Positions 27,053 through 36,015 of a DNA stretch of 64,000 bases are shown piece by piece; within the stretch, counting starts at the first letter, position 1; the number at the start of each line of letters is the position of its first letter. Position numbers and translations under genes: made by a program. The stretch is from Pseudomonas cavernae (lineage in GTDB: Bacteria > Pseudomonadota > Gammaproteobacteria > Pseudomonadales > Pseudomonadaceae): NCBI RefSeq assembly GCF_003595175.1, contig NZ_CP032419.1:3286001-3350000 (forward strand), read 5' to 3'. The notes below the pieces were generated by a model that searched no databases, had not been told where the DNA came from, and worked only from the letters and a program-made list of their open reading frames with translations.

Positions 27053-27454
27053 ATGTTCCAACCCGGTCACCTGCACTGCGCGTCCCGCGGTCACGGACAG
27101 CGCTTCGATCTGCACCTGCGCTACAGCTTGCGCGACGAGGTCGAGAACGGCCGCTGGGTGGATTTCGACCTGCGCGGCAGCATCGCCGGCCGGCCCTTTC
27201 ACGAACGCTTCGAGCTGCCGCGCGAACTGGCCTGCAACTTTGCCAGCGCGGCCATGCGCGTGGCCAGCAAGCACGGCCTGCGCCTGCCTGCCGGCACGAT
27301 GCTGTTCTTGCGCGACGACTATGAGGCGATGTTTTGCGACCTGCGCCGCCGCCTCAAGATCAGGCCCGGCGAGCCGCTCGATCTGCAGCGCCTGGCCGAT
27401 CTGACCCCGGCGCAGCCGCGCTGCGCGGTGGCCGAGTCGATCATCCGCCACTGA
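27053..27454 (+). CDS. Conserved small protein (DUF5064-like), function unknown
   Basis: This 133-residue soluble protein begins MFQPGHLHCASRGHGQRFD and contains LRGSIAGRPFHERFELPREL and YEAMFCDLRRRLKIRPGEP. The pattern matches, from memory, the pseudomonad DUF5064 family. GGAGGATCACC immediately before ATG 27053 is an excellent ribosome site. There are no membrane segments. The stop lies about 100 bp before the sulfide operon, but a separate promoter there suggests independent transcription. Confidence 0.75.
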   Translation: MFQPGHLHCASRGHGQRFDLHLRYSLRDEVENGRWVDFDLRGSIAGRPFHERFELPRELACNFASAAMRVASKHGLRLPAGTMLFLRDDYEAMFCDLRRRLKIRPGEPLDLQRLADLTPAQPRCAVAESIIRH

Positions 27455-27484
27455 CCCGGCGCGGCAGCGGTCATCGTCACCTGG

Positions 27485-27513
27485 TTGAATTCCACTCACC
27501 TCGCCAGCATACT
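27485..27513 (+). promoter_or_regulatory. Sigma-70 promoter of the sulfide-detoxification operon
   Basis: TTGAAT (27485-27490), a 17-bp spacer and CATACT (27508-27513) make a good -35/-10 pair. Transcription would start near 27520, so the adjacent dyad at 27527 lies just downstream of the start site, where a bound CsoR-family repressor would block elongation or open-complex formation. Confidence 0.6.
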
Positions 27514-27526
27514 CCCCCCTGTATAC

Positions 27527-27542
27527 ATACCCCCATGGGTAT
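27527..27542. promoter_or_regulatory. CsoR-family operator
   Basis: ATACCC-N4-GGGTAT is a perfect dyad with the G/C tract in the centre, which is the form of operator recognised by CsoR, CstR and FrmR-type repressors. Flanking GTATAC on the left and ATAC on the right extend the symmetry. It lies between the promoter and the regulator gene, which predicts autoregulation. Confidence 0.7.
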
Positions 27543-27556
27543 ACGGGAGAAGCAGC

Positions 27557-27823
27557 ATGACCAGCCCCAACCCCAGCCAGCAGGACGCCATGCTCAAGCG
27601 CCTGGCCCGCGTCGAGGGCCAGATCCGTGGCATCCAGGCGATGATCCGCCGCGGCGACGAGTGCGAAGCCATCGCCCAGCAGTTCTCGGCGGCGCGCAAG
27701 GCCTTGGACAAGGCCTATCAGGAGATGCTCGCCTGCTTGCTGGAAGAGACCATGCTCGATCCCGACCGCAACGACGCCGAGACCCTGGCGCGGGTCCGCG
27801 CGATCTTCACCAAATACACCTGA
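27557..27823 (+). CDS. CsoR/FrmR-family (DUF156) transcriptional repressor
   Basis: This 88-residue all-helical regulator has the family N-terminus MLKRLARVEGQIRGI and conserved Cys36 (DECEAI). The second ligand position, His in CsoR and FrmR, appears to be Leu61, with Cys60 one residue earlier (MLACLLEE), and the third Cys position of CsoR is absent. Copper sensing is therefore unlikely. With a rhodanese, a TauE exporter and a persulfide dioxygenase downstream, sensing of sulfide or persulfide by the two Cys residues, as in CstR, is the best inference. The start at ATG 27557 follows GGGAGAAGC. Confidence 0.88.
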   Translation: MTSPNPSQQDAMLKRLARVEGQIRGIQAMIRRGDECEAIAQQFSAARKALDKAYQEMLACLLEETMLDPDRNDAETLARVRAIFTKYT

Positions 27824-27838
27824 TACTCCCCAGGAGTA
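27824..27838. promoter_or_regulatory. Dyad overlapping the ribosome site of the rhodanese gene
   Basis: TACTCC-CCA-GGAGTA is a perfect 6-bp inverted repeat between the repressor stop codon and the rhodanese start at 27845. The right arm contains the AGGAG ribosome site, so in RNA a hairpin would hide it. In DNA it is similar in spacing to the operator upstream. Either role is inference. Confidence 0.45.
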
Positions 27839-27844
27839 CCTGAA

Positions 27845-28387
27845 ATGACCGACAGCGTATGCCTGATCGATGCCCAGCACTTTGCCGCCGTCCGCCAGCA
27901 AGGCCGGGTGCGCTTCCTGGTCGATGTGCGCAGCCCGGCGGAGTTCCGCGCCCAGCATGTGGCCGGGGCACGCAACGTGCCGCTCGACCGGCTCGACCCG
28001 GCGCAACTGGCCACCCAACTCAAGGGCGAAGGCCTGCAACGCGGCGACGAACTCTACCTGCTGTGCCAGAAAGGCCAGCGCGCGCGCCAGGCCGCCGAGC
28101 GCCTGCAGCACTTGCTGCCCGGCGTGCAGGTGATCGACGGCGGCACCGAGGCCTGCCTGGCCTGCGGCCTGCCCGGTGCAAGCGCGGCTAGCGGCGTGAT
28201 CAGCCTGCAGCGCCAGGTGCAGATCGGCGCCGGCAGCCTGGTGCTGCTCGGGGTGACCCTCGGCACCTGGCTGCACCCGGGCTGGTACGGCCTGTCCGCT
28301 TTCGTCGGCGCCGGGCTGACCTTCGCCGGCCTCAGCGACACCTGCGGCATGGCCCTGCTGCTGGCGCGCATGCCCTGGAATCGCTGA
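27845..28387 (+). CDS. Membrane-anchored rhodanese (YgaP-like)
   Basis: This 180-residue protein has an N-terminal rhodanese domain with FLVDVRSPAEFRAQHVAGARNVP and active-site Cys74 in LYLLCQKGQRA. A C-terminal DUF2892 region has two membrane helices (VQIGAGSLVLLGVTLG and LSAFVGAGLTFAGLSDTCGM). This is the YgaP architecture. It probably handles sulfane sulfur transfer at the inner membrane, for example persulfide to thiosulfate or cyanide. Cys104 and Cys107 (EACLAC) are extra thiols near the junction. It overlaps the TauE gene by one base. Confidence 0.9.
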   Translation: MTDSVCLIDAQHFAAVRQQGRVRFLVDVRSPAEFRAQHVAGARNVPLDRLDPAQLATQLKGEGLQRGDELYLLCQKGQRARQAAERLQHLLPGVQVIDGGTEACLACGLPGASAASGVISLQRQVQIGAGSLVLLGVTLGTWLHPGWYGLSAFVGAGLTFAGLSDTCGMALLLARMPWNR

Positions 28388-29142
28388 TGCCAGCCATGCT
28401 GCTGGAGGCCCTGGGCATCGGCACGGTGCTCGGCCTGCTGCTCGGCCTGACCGGTGCCGGCGGCTCGCTGGTCGCCCTGCCGCTGCTGCTCAGCCTGCAC
28501 CTGCCGCTGCGCGATGCCATCGGCGTCAGCCTCGGGGCGGTGGCCCTCACCGCCCTGATCGGTGCGCTGCCACGGGCCCGCCAGGGTCAGGTGGCCTGGC
28601 GGCCGGTGCTGTTGCTCAGTCTCAGCGGCCTGCCGGGCAACGCCCTGGGTCAGTGGCTGGGCCGCTTCGTCCCCGAAACGCTGCTGCTGATCGGCTTCTG
28701 CCTGCTGGTGCTCTGGTCGGCCTGGCGGATGTGGCGCAGCGCCGGGCTGCCGCGCCCCGGCCAGGGACCGCTGCGCAGCCTGCCGCTGGTCGCCATCGGT
28801 CTGGGTGTCGGCCTGCTGTCCGGGTTGATGGGCGTCGGCGGCGGCTTTCTGGTCGTTCCCGCGCTACTCTGGTTTACCCCGCTGTCGATGCTGGCCGCCG
28901 CCGCCACCTCGATGGCGGTGATCGCCCTGGTCTCCGGCGGCGGCTTCCTGCTCTACCTGAGTGGCGCGCAGCCTTCACCGCTGCTGCTCGGCGGTCTGGC
29001 CGCCGGCGGCGCGCTCGGCGTAATGGTCGGCAACCAGCTCGCCCTGCGCCTCGGCGGGCAGTTGCTGCAGCGTTTGTTCGCCCTGCTGCTGGTGGCCACC
29101 AGCCTGTCGCTGGCCGGGCAAAAGCTACTGGGAGGTGCCTGA
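28387..29142 (+). CDS. TauE/SafE-family sulfite/organosulfur exporter
   Basis: This 251-residue membrane protein has about eight hydrophobic helices in two repeats. The family features GTVLGLLLGLTGAGGSL and VGLLSGLMGVGGGFLVVPALL are the paired Gly-rich loops of TauE. Members export sulfite, thiosulfate or sulfonates. In this operon it probably removes sulfite or thiosulfate made by the dioxygenase and rhodanese. Its ATG overlaps the rhodanese stop, and its stop TGA lies just before the dioxygenase start. Confidence 0.9.
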   Translation: MPAMLLEALGIGTVLGLLLGLTGAGGSLVALPLLLSLHLPLRDAIGVSLGAVALTALIGALPRARQGQVAWRPVLLLSLSGLPGNALGQWLGRFVPETLLLIGFCLLVLWSAWRMWRSAGLPRPGQGPLRSLPLVAIGLGVGLLSGLMGVGGGFLVVPALLWFTPLSMLAAAATSMAVIALVSGGGFLLYLSGAQPSPLLLGGLAAGGALGVMVGNQLALRLGGQLLQRLFALLLVATSLSLAGQKLLGGA

Positions 29143-29143
29143 C

Positions 29144-29836
29144 ATGCTGTTTCGCCAACTGTTCGATGTCACCAGCTCGACCTACAGCTACCTGCTCGCC
29201 GATCGGGGCGAGGCGCTGCTGATCGACCCGGTCAAGGACAAGCTGGACGACTACCTGTGCCTGCTCGGCGAGCTCGAATTGCGCCTGGTGCTGGCCGTCG
29301 ACACCCACACCCACGCCGACCACATCACCGCGCTCGGCGCTCTGCGCAACGCCACCGGCTGTCGCAGCGGCTTCGGCGCGCAGAGCGGCAGCACCTGCGC
29401 CAGCTTCACCTTCGCCGACGGCGAGCGCCTGGCGTTCGGCCGACGCGAGCTGCTCGCCTGGTACACGCCGGGGCACACCGACGACTCCTACTGCTTCCTC
29501 CTGCCGGTCACCGCGCATCAACCGGCCCAGCTGTTCAGCGGCGATACCCTGCTGATTCGCGGCACCGGCCGCACCGACTTCCAGAACGGCGACGCCCGCC
29601 AGCAATGGGCCAGTTTGCAGCGCCTGCTGAGCCTGCCGGGCGACACCGAGCTGTGGCCCGGCCACGACTACAGGGGCTGGACCCGCTCGAGCATCGGCGA
29701 AGAAGCGGCGCACAACCCGCGCCTGCAGGTCGCCGATGGCGAGGCCTATGCGGCGCTGATGGCCGGACTCAAGCTGCCCAACCCACGGCTGATGGACATC
29801 GCCGTGGCGGCCAATCGCGCCTGCGGCCAGAGCTGA
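29144..29836 (+). CDS. ETHE1-type persulfide dioxygenase
   Basis: This 230-residue metallo-beta-lactamase fold enzyme carries HTHADH (His55, His57, Asp59, His60), His111 in the YTPGHTDDS segment, Asp134 (SGDTLLIRGTGRTDF) and His174 (WPGHDY). The GTGRTDFQ sequence is specific to ETHE1-like persulfide dioxygenases rather than glyoxalase II. They oxidise glutathione persulfide to sulfite with O2. GGGAGG lies 8 bases before ATG 29144; the alternative GTG at 29135 sits inside that ribosome site. Confidence 0.92.
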   Translation: MLFRQLFDVTSSTYSYLLADRGEALLIDPVKDKLDDYLCLLGELELRLVLAVDTHTHADHITALGALRNATGCRSGFGAQSGSTCASFTFADGERLAFGRRELLAWYTPGHTDDSYCFLLPVTAHQPAQLFSGDTLLIRGTGRTDFQNGDARQQWASLQRLLSLPGDTELWPGHDYRGWTRSSIGEEAAHNPRLQVADGEAYAALMAGLKLPNPRLMDIAVAANRACGQS

Positions 29837-29971
29837 CGGGGCCTGCCAACTTACAACCAACCCGCAAATCCTCCGGTCGGACCCTGTGTGCCCTGGTTGG
29901 CACACATCCTCCCCAACGGCCCAACCGGTAAGGCCGGCGCCGCCGCCTTGCTGACGGCGCTCAAAGATCTA

Positions 29972-30225
29972 AGAGCCTGTTTACGATCTGCTGCGCGTCG
30001 GCCATACGGCATTGAAATCGGGCTCAGTAAGCCGCTTGCGGCTAACGCACTTCAGTGCGGCCCGGAGGGCGAGCGCAGCGAGTCATGCTCATTTACAACG
30101 CGTAAACTGCGCCACTTCGCCGATTTATTCGCTGGCGCTCACCCTACGGGCCAGCCTTCGGCTGTTACTCCCGCTGGTCGTTGCGCCTTGTCTGGCTCTA
30201 GCTCGCAAGATCGTAAACAGGCTCT
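29972..30225. repeat. Palindromic intergenic element, copy D
   Basis: The arms AGAGCCTGTTTACGATCT and AGATCGTAAACAGGCTCT are perfectly complementary over 18 bp. The interior holds the core in inverse orientation (ATGCTCATTTACAACGCG) and the segment GGGCCAGCCTTCGGCTGTTA also seen in copies A and B. It occupies most of the 477-bp gap between the persulfide dioxygenase and the hybrid kinase; the flanks hold nothing recognisable. Confidence 0.87.
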
Positions 30226-30313
30226 AAGGAGGCTTGAAGGCCGGCGCGCATGAGAGCAAAGTGCCATAAAAAAGCCCCGGGGCAACATCCGGCGGCCCCA
30301 ATGAGGTTCGCGG

Positions 30314-33070
30314 ATGCCTCGTCTGTTCCTGGCCTTGCTGCTCTTGTGCTGTGCCATTCCGGCCTCGGCCTCAGCGTCGTTGCTCGCGCCGCTGGATCGG
30401 GATGAACTGCGCCTGTCGCTCGGCCCCTACCTGAGCTATCACGAAGATCCCAGTGGCCAGCTCAGCCTCGAGCAGGTGCGAGCCCTGCCCAACGCCGCCT
30501 TCATCCCGATCCGCAACCAACACGCCAACCTCGGCAAGAACACCTCGACCTGGTGGTTCAAGGTCCGCCTGAACAACCTGCGCGCGCATGACCTGGCCGG
30601 CTATGTGGAGGTCAACTATGCGCTGCTGGATGACTTGCAGCTGTATCTGATCGGCCCGGACGGCCAGATCAAGCGCCAGGCAAGCGGCGATCGGTTCGCC
30701 TTTAGCCAACGCCCGGTACAGGTGAACAACTTCTGGTTCCCGGTCGCGCTGCCCGCTGGCGAGACCACCCTGCTGCTGCGCGTGCAAAGCACCAGTACCA
30801 TTTTCGTCCCGCTGCTGTTCAGCACCTACGCCGCCAGCGCAGCCGCCCAGGAATTCCTGACGGGCATGAACGGCGCCTTCTATGGCGTGCTGTTCGCGAT
30901 GTTCTGCTACAACCTGTTCCTGTTCTTCTCGCTGCGCGAACCGAGCTATTTCTGGTACCTGGTCTACATCCTCAACATCGGTCTGCTGGCCGCCAGCTTC
31001 GACGGCCTGCTGTTTCAGTTGCTGCCCGACCAGATCGCCCTGCAGTCATTCGGCATCAATCTGTTCATGTACCTGCATTGCCTGGCCGCGCTGCAGTTCA
31101 GCCGGCACTTCCTGCATACCCAGCGCTTCATCCCGCGCCTGGATCGCCCCTTGCAACTGTTGATGCTGTTGGTGCTGGCCTGCGCGCTGACGGCGCCCCT
31201 GGTCGGCCTGCGGGTGTGGAACATCATGGCCAGCCTGGCCACCCTGCTGGTGTCCGTGTGCCTGCTGCTGGGCGGCAGCTACGCCTGGCGCCACGGCCTG
31301 CGCTACGGCTCCTACTACATTCTCGCCTGGGGCGTGCTGCTCGGCGCCGTTATCTTGGCCACCTTCGGTTCGCTGGGCCTCGACCTGAACGGCAGCTACG
31401 GCTCGATGGTGGCGAAGATCGGTGTCACCATCGAGCTGATTACCCTGTCCTTCGGCCTCGCCGACCGCATCAACCTGCTCAAGGAAGAAGGCTTTCTCTC
31501 ACGCCAGGCCGCCGAACAGGCGGAGGTCGAGAGCCGGGCCAAGAGCCGCTTCCTGGCCAAGATGAGCCATGAGATCCGCACGCCACTGAACGGCGTGCTG
31601 GGCATGCTGCAACTGCTCAAGGAAACCCCGCTGGATCGCAGCCAGCGCTTCTACGTCGACACCATCGCCAGCTCCGGCAGCTCGCTGATGGCGGTGATAA
31701 ACGACATCCTCGACTACGCCCGGATCGAGTCCGGCAAGCTCAGCCTCGAGCAGATCGAGTTCGACCTCGAAGAACTGCTGTCCGACACCCTCAGCCTGTT
31801 CACCGCCCAGGCGCTGGAGAAGAACCTGCGCCTCTACCTCAGCCTCGAGGGCGGCGTGCCGCGACGCATTCAGGGCGACCCGACGCGCCTCAAGCAGGTG
31901 CTGATGAACCTGCTGAGCAACGCCCTGAAATTCACCGCCGAAGGCCACGTGGCGATCAACGTCTGCCGCCGCCAGGGCGCCCATGGCGCCGAACGCCTGG
32001 TGTTCGCCGTCAGCGACAGCGGCATCGGCATTCCCGATCAGGTACAGACCCAGCTGTTCAAGTCCTTCGCCCAAGGCGACTCCAGCACCACCCGCCGCTA
32101 TGGCGGCAGTGGCCTGGGCCTGGTGATCAGCAAGGAATTGGTGGAGATGATGGGCGGCCGTATCGAGGTGCAGAGCAGCAGCGGCCAAGGCACGCGCTTC
32201 AGCTTCGATATCCCCCTGGACGCCACCAGCCAGAACGACGAACTCGGCGAGTTGCTGCACGGCCGCACCGCCCTGCTCTGCTCGCTCGACGGCCTCGGCC
32301 TCGATGCCCTCAGCCGGGTGCTGGGGCGCTGGGGCATGCGCACCGAGCGCTGCCAGAACCCCGAGCGGCTGCTCGACTATTTCGATGACTTCGCCGTGCC
32401 GCCGCTGTTGGTGCTGATGTCGCCCTGGCCCGGCAGCGTGTCGCTGTGGCTCGACTCGCTGCGCCCGCGCCTGCAGCCCGGGCTGCGCGTGCTGGTGCTG
32501 TGCCCGCCGCAATTTTGTCAGGCGCTGGCTGGCGCCGAAACTCTGCGCCTGCTCAACCTGCCCTTGCCGCTGACGCTCATCCCGCTGCGGGAAACACTGC
32601 TGGAGCTGTACCAGGAGCGGCGTAAAGTACCGCGGCCAACCCCGCGTGCCAGCCAACCCGACGGCGATACCACCCCCTGCATCCTGGTCGCCGAAGACAA
32701 CCCGGTGAACCAGCTGGTGGTCCAGGGCTTCCTGAAGAAGCGCGGCTATAACGTGCGCCTGGTCAACAATGGCCGCGTCGCGGTCAGTGAATACCAACGC
32801 GCGCCGCAAGCCATCCAACTGATCCTGATGGACTGCGAAATGCCGGAAGTGGACGGTTTCGAGGCGACCCGGCAGATCCGCGACCTGGAGTGCCAGCTGC
32901 ACCTCGCCGCGGTGCCGATCGTCGCGCTGACCGCGCACATCCTCGACGAACACCGCCGGCAAGGCGCCGAAGCCGGGATGGACGACTTCCTCGGCAAGCC
33001 GCTGGACGGTGCCCTGCTGTACGCCACGCTGGACCGTTATCTGCTCGGCCAGCCGCTGGCCAACGGCTGA
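30314..33070 (+). CDS. Hybrid sensor histidine kinase with 7TMR-DISM sensor
   Basis: This 918-residue protein has a signal peptide, a periplasmic 7TMR-DISMED2 domain (about residues 30-180), seven membrane helices (about 195-385), a dimerisation helix with [15 protein letters not shown], a HATPase domain ([26 protein letters not shown]) and a C-terminal receiver with [19 protein letters not shown]. Between ATPase and receiver lies a region of about 120 residues that looks like a receiver without its phospho-accepting Asp ([10 protein letters not shown]). The layout resembles LadS/RetS, which tune the Gac/Rsm pathway through carbohydrate or calcium sensing. Whether this one acts there is not shown. 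Confidence 0.9.
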   Translation: MPRLFLALLLLCCAIPASASASLLAPLDRDELRLSLGPYLSYHEDPSGQLSLEQVRALPNAAFIPIRNQHANLGKNTSTWWFKVRLNNLRAHDLAGYVEVNYALLDDLQLYLIGPDGQIKRQASGDRFAFSQRPVQVNNFWFPVALPAGETTLLLRVQSTSTIFVPLLFSTYAASAAAQEFLTGMNGAFYGVLFAMFCYNLFLFFSLREPSYFWYLVYILNIGLLAASFDGLLFQLLPDQIALQSFGINLFMYLHCLAALQFSRHFLHTQRFIPRLDRPLQLLMLLVLACALTAPLVGLRVWNIMASLATLLVSVCLLLGGSYAWRHGLRYGSYYILAWGVLLGAVILATFGSLGLDLNGSYGSMVAKIGVTIELITLSFGLADRINLLKEEGFLSRQAAEQAEVESRAKSRFLAKMSHEIRTPLNGVLGMLQLLKETPLDRSQRFYVDTIASSGSSLMAVINDILDYARIESGKLSLEQIEFDLEELLSDTLSLFTAQALEKNLRLYLSLEGGVPRRIQGDPTRLKQVLMNLLSNALKFTAEGHVAINVCRRQGAHGAERLVFAVSDSGIGIPDQVQTQLFKSFAQGDSSTTRRYGGSGLGLVISKELVEMMGGRIEVQSSSGQGTRFSFDIPLDATSQNDELGELLHGRTALLCSLDGLGLDALSRVLGRWGMRTERCQNPERLLDYFDDFAVPPLLVLMSPWPGSVSLWLDSLRPRLQPGLRVLVLCPPQFCQALAGAETLRLLNLPLPLTLIPLRETLLELYQERRKVPRPTPRASQPDGDTTPCILVAEDNPVNQLVVQGFLKKRGYNVRLVNNGRVAVSEYQRAPQAIQLILMDCEMPEVDGFEATRQIRDLECQLHLAAVPIVALTAHILDEHRRQGAEAGMDDFLGKPLDGALLYATLDRYLLGQPLANG

Positions 33071-33097
33071 AAGCTGAGGGTGAGGCTCGGGGCTGTT

Positions 33098-33240
33098 AGG
33101 TTCTGTACGAAAAGTCGCCGAGCGAAGGTCAGGCAAGGCAAAAACAGGCGAGGACGCGGAGTTTACGAGTTGTAAATGAGCAGTCCGAGCCTGTTTTTAA
33201 CGCAGCATCACCGAGCGCAGGCAGTTTTCGTACAGAACCT
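33098..33240. repeat. Palindromic intergenic element, copy E
   Basis: The perfect inverted arms AGGTTCTGTACGAAAA and TTTTCGTACAGAACCT enclose the core GCGGAGTTTACGAGTTG followed by TAAATGAGCAGTCCGAG. Inner stems AAAAACAGGC / GCCTGTTTTT match those of copies C and F. It follows the hybrid kinase gene by 27 bp. Confidence 0.88.
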
Positions 33241-33271
33241 CTAGTATCGGCGCCCGTTTTGGAGAATAGCC

Positions 33272-33505
33272 ATGCTGATCCCCCACCACTTGCTGGAAGC
33301 CGGCACCCTCACCCGCCTGATCGAGGACTTCGTCACCCGCGAGGGCACCGACAATGGCGACGACACCGAGCTGGAGACCCGCGTGCAACGGGTGCGCCGG
33401 GCGCTGGAGAAAGGCGAGGCGGTGATCGTCTTCGATCCGGAAAGCGAACAATGCCAGCTCGCCCTCAAGCGCGATGTGCCGCGCGAGTGGCTGGAGCAGG
33501 GATAG
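33272..33505 (+). CDS. yheU: YheU family protein (UPF0270)
   Basis: This 77-residue protein begins MLIPHHLLEAGTLTRLIEDF and contains FVTREGTDNG, the invariant TREGTDYG-like segment of the family, and the basic VRRALEKGEAVIVFD stretch. The length and all conserved blocks match YheU. Its function is unknown. It has a good ribosome site (GGAGAA) and stands alone between two palindromic repeats. Confidence 0.92.
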   Translation: MLIPHHLLEAGTLTRLIEDFVTREGTDNGDDTELETRVQRVRRALEKGEAVIVFDPESEQCQLALKRDVPREWLEQG

Positions 33506-33509
33506 CCGG

Positions 33510-33595
33510 GTAGGTTGGGCTGAGCGCAGCGAAGCCCAACAGCGGGCGGCACGCTGCGTTGGGCTTCGTCGCTGCGCGCCTCAACCCACAACCTA
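33510..33595. repeat. Inverted repeat between yheU and ynfA
   Basis: GTAGGTTGGGCTGAGCGCAG and a later TTGGGCTTCGTCGCTGCGCG followed by CTCAACCCACAACCTA are imperfect inverted copies; the right end supplies the ynfA stop codon. Such GAGCGCAGCGAAGCCCAAC palindromes are common between convergent pseudomonad genes and probably terminate transcription from both sides. Confidence 0.75.
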
Positions 33596-33925
33596 CGGCT
33601 GGGAAAAACGCGGACCGAGCAGCACGATGCTGGCGCCCAGCACGCACAGCGCTACGCCCAGCCAGTCGCTGGCCAGCGGCCGGGTGCGTTCGATCAGCAT
33701 CAACCAGAGCAGCGAGGCCACGATATAAATGCCGCCATAGGCCGCATAGGCGCGCCCGGCATAGGCCGCCTCGACGCGGGTCAGCAGCAGGGCGAACAGC
33801 GTCAGGCTGAGCAGACCGGGCGCCAGCCACCAGGCGCTCTTGCCCAGGCGCAGCCATAGCCAGAATGTGTAGCAACCGGCGATTTCGAACAGCGCGGCGA
33901 GGAAGAACCACAGATAGTTGAGCAT
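33593..33925 (-). CDS. ynfA: YnfA family membrane protein (UPF0060)
   Basis: This 110-residue protein has four membrane helices. It begins [19 protein letters not shown] and contains [19 protein letters not shown] and [17 protein letters not shown], the family hallmarks. YnfA is related to small multidrug resistance transporters and can export toxic cations in Shigella. It is convergent with yheU. Confidence 0.92.
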   Translation of the reverse strand: MLNYLWFFLAALFEIAGCYTFWLWLRLGKSAWWLAPGLLSLTLFALLLTRVEAAYAGRAYAAYGGIYIVASLLWLMLIERTRPLASDWLGVALCVLGASIVLLGPRFSQP

Positions 33926-33978
33926 CGGCGAAACTCACGGTGAGGGGTCGAGCGGCATAGCCATCAGGCGAAGCGCGC

Positions 33979-34407
33979 TCAGCCGCGCAGATTGCCTTCC
34001 CGCTCCCAGGCGCAGCGCACCCGCAAGCTGTCCTCTTGCGGGCTGTGAAAGCCCTTCTCCGACTCCCAGCGGAAGGTATGGGTGCCGTTCAATTCGGTTT
34101 CCAGATGGACCACGGCGCTGGCCCAGTACAGGCGCTTGAGCAGCGCCTCGAACTGCTCGACCCAGAGCTTCCACTCGTACTCCACCGCGCGGTAGCTGGC
34201 GCCGAAGTGGATCACTTGGGTCTGGTACAGCCCTTCGCCCGGCTGCTGGCAGCAGGAGAACATCTCGCGACCGAGAAACGGCCAGGCATTGCCGGCCGGC
34301 AAAGCCGCCAGTTCACGCTGGTTGGTGGCTCGACGCACACGCCGCTGCTCCGGATCGGCGGACGGCCAATCGCGAATGCAGCCATAGACGATGGATTCGG
34401 ACTCCAC
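33979..34407 (-). CDS. Conserved hypothetical protein, function unknown
   Basis: This 142-residue soluble protein begins MESESIVYGCIRDWPSADPE. It contains several Trp and Cys residues (EMFSCCQQPGEGLY, WKLWVEQFEALLKRLYW) and an Arg-rich tail. The pattern has no catalytic motif I can name. It has no membrane segment or signal peptide. It lies 70 bp past ynfA on the same strand and 135 bp before the phosphate transporter gene, separated by a terminator. Confidence 0.7.
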   Translation of the reverse strand: MESESIVYGCIRDWPSADPEQRRVRRATNQRELAALPAGNAWPFLGREMFSCCQQPGEGLYQTQVIHFGASYRAVEYEWKLWVEQFEALLKRLYWASAVVHLETELNGTHTFRWESEKGFHSPQEDSLRVRCAWEREGNLRG

Positions 34408-34503
34408 ACGAACACTCCAGAAGCAGAAGGCAGCCTTCTAACACAGGCCAGGCCCTTGGGAAACCGCGGTGCCTGCAAAGCATGCGGCGGTTGGCGCAGA
34501 CAG

Positions 34504-34530
34504 AAAAAAGGCGCCAACCGGCGCCTTTTT
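34504..34530 (-). terminator. Terminator after the PiT transporter gene
   Basis: AAAAAAGGCGCC-AACC-GGCGCCTTTTT forms a stem flanked by A and T tracts. It lies 13 bp past the stop of the minus-strand transporter gene. Confidence 0.88.
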
Positions 34531-34542
34531 CTCACAACGGCG

Positions 34543-36015
34543 TTAGCCGACGAAGCGCGTCGCCAACCAGAACAGGCCGGCTGCCAGGCACACCGTGGTG
34601 GGCAGGGTCAGCACCCAGGCCAGCAGGATGGTACGCACGGTGCCACCCTGCAGGCCGCTCTTGTTCGCCACCATGGTGCCGGCCACGCCGGAAGACAGCA
34701 CGTGGGTGGTCGACACCGGCAGGCTGAACACGTTGGCCATACCAATGGCGCAGGCGGCGGTGATCTGCGCAGCCATGCCCTGGGCATAGGTCATGCCCTG
34801 CTTGCCGATCTTCTCGCCAACCGTCAGCACCACGCGCTTCCAGCCGACCATGGTGCCGATACCGAGCGCCAGGGCGACGGCGAAGATGACCCAGAACGGC
34901 GCGTATTCGGTGGTCGCGGTGAGGTCTTTGCGCAGCTTGTTGAGGTCGGCCTTCTCCCGCGCGGAAAGGCCTTCGAGCTTGCCCACCTTCTTCGCGGTGT
35001 CATCCAGGCAGAGCAGGTAGCGGCGCACCTCGATGCGCTTCTCGGCATCCAGGGCGTTGTAGTCGGTGACGTTCTTGAGATCGGCGAGCAGGGCGGCGAT
35101 GGTCATCTCGGTCTGCTTCGGCTCGCAGCGGAACAGCTCGGGCAGGTCGGTGTCATTGCTCTTGCCGAGCGCCAGGTAGTCGCCGAGGGTCGCCTGGTTG
35201 CGCTCGTAGAACTGGCTCAGGTGCAGGGTGGCGTCGCGGGTCCGCTCGATCTGGTAGGTGGTGCTGTTCAGGTCCAGCACGAACAGGCCGGGCACGATGC
35301 CGATCAGCACCAGCATGATCAGGCCGATGCCCTTCTGGCCGTCGTTGGAGCCGTGCACGAAGCTCACGGCCATGGCCGACAGCACCAAGACCAGACGATT
35401 CCAGAACGGTGGATGCTTCTTGCCCTTGATCTCCTTGCGGCTCTCCGGGGTGTTGTGCATCTTCGACACCGGCAACCACCACCTCAGCCCCAGCAGCAGC
35501 AACGCGGCGACGGCAAAACCAGCCATCGGCGAGAGCACCAGGGAAATGCCGATATCGATCGCCTTCTGCCAGTTGACCCCATCGGCCAGCGAAATTTCGC
35601 TGATCAGCGCGTTGGCCAGGCCGACGCCGAGGATCGAGCCGATCAGCGTGTGCGAACTGGACGCCGGAATGCCGAAATACCAGGTGCCCAGGTTCCAGGC
35701 GATGGCCGCCGTCAGCAGGGAGAACACCATGGCCAGGCCATGGCCGGTGTTGACGTTGATCAGCAACTCCACCGGCAGCAGATGGACGATGGCATAGGCC
35801 ACCCCGACACCGCCGAGCAACACCCCTAAGAAGTTGAAGATACCCGAGAGGATCACCGCCAGATGGGCAGGCATGGCATTGGTGTAAATCACCGTGGCCA
35901 CTGCGTTGGCGGTGTCGTGGAAGCCGTTGATGAACTCGAAGAAGAGCACGAAGGCCAAGGCCAGCACCAGGCTCACGAGCACCCAGGCATCAAGCCCGCT
36001 GAGAAGATCGAACAT
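34543..36015 (-). CDS. PiT-family inorganic phosphate transporter
   Basis: This 490-residue membrane protein has two PiT repeats: the N-terminal FINGFHDTANAVATVIYTN and the C-terminal one near MALQITAACAIGMANVFSLPVSTTHVLSSGV, given here approximately. A middle HGSNDGQKGIGLIMLVLIG is the second signature. Between them is a cytoplasmic loop of about 160 charged residues. PiT proteins import metal-phosphate complexes using the proton gradient. It is monocistronic, with a strong terminator. Confidence 0.92.
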   Translation of the reverse strand: MFDLLSGLDAWVLVSLVLALAFVLFFEFINGFHDTANAVATVIYTNAMPAHLAVILSGIFNFLGVLLGGVGVAYAIVHLLPVELLINVNTGHGLAMVFSLLTAAIAWNLGTWYFGIPASSSHTLIGSILGVGLANALISEISLADGVNWQKAIDIGISLVLSPMAGFAVAALLLLGLRWWLPVSKMHNTPESRKEIKGKKHPPFWNRLVLVLSAMAVSFVHGSNDGQKGIGLIMLVLIGIVPGLFVLDLNSTTYQIERTRDATLHLSQFYERNQATLGDYLALGKSNDTDLPELFRCEPKQTEMTIAALLADLKNVTDYNALDAEKRIEVRRYLLCLDDTAKKVGKLEGLSAREKADLNKLRKDLTATTEYAPFWVIFAVALALGIGTMVGWKRVVLTVGEKIGKQGMTYAQGMAAQITAACAIGMANVFSLPVSTTHVLSSGVAGTMVANKSGLQGGTVRTILLAWVLTLPTTVCLAAGLFWLATRFVG

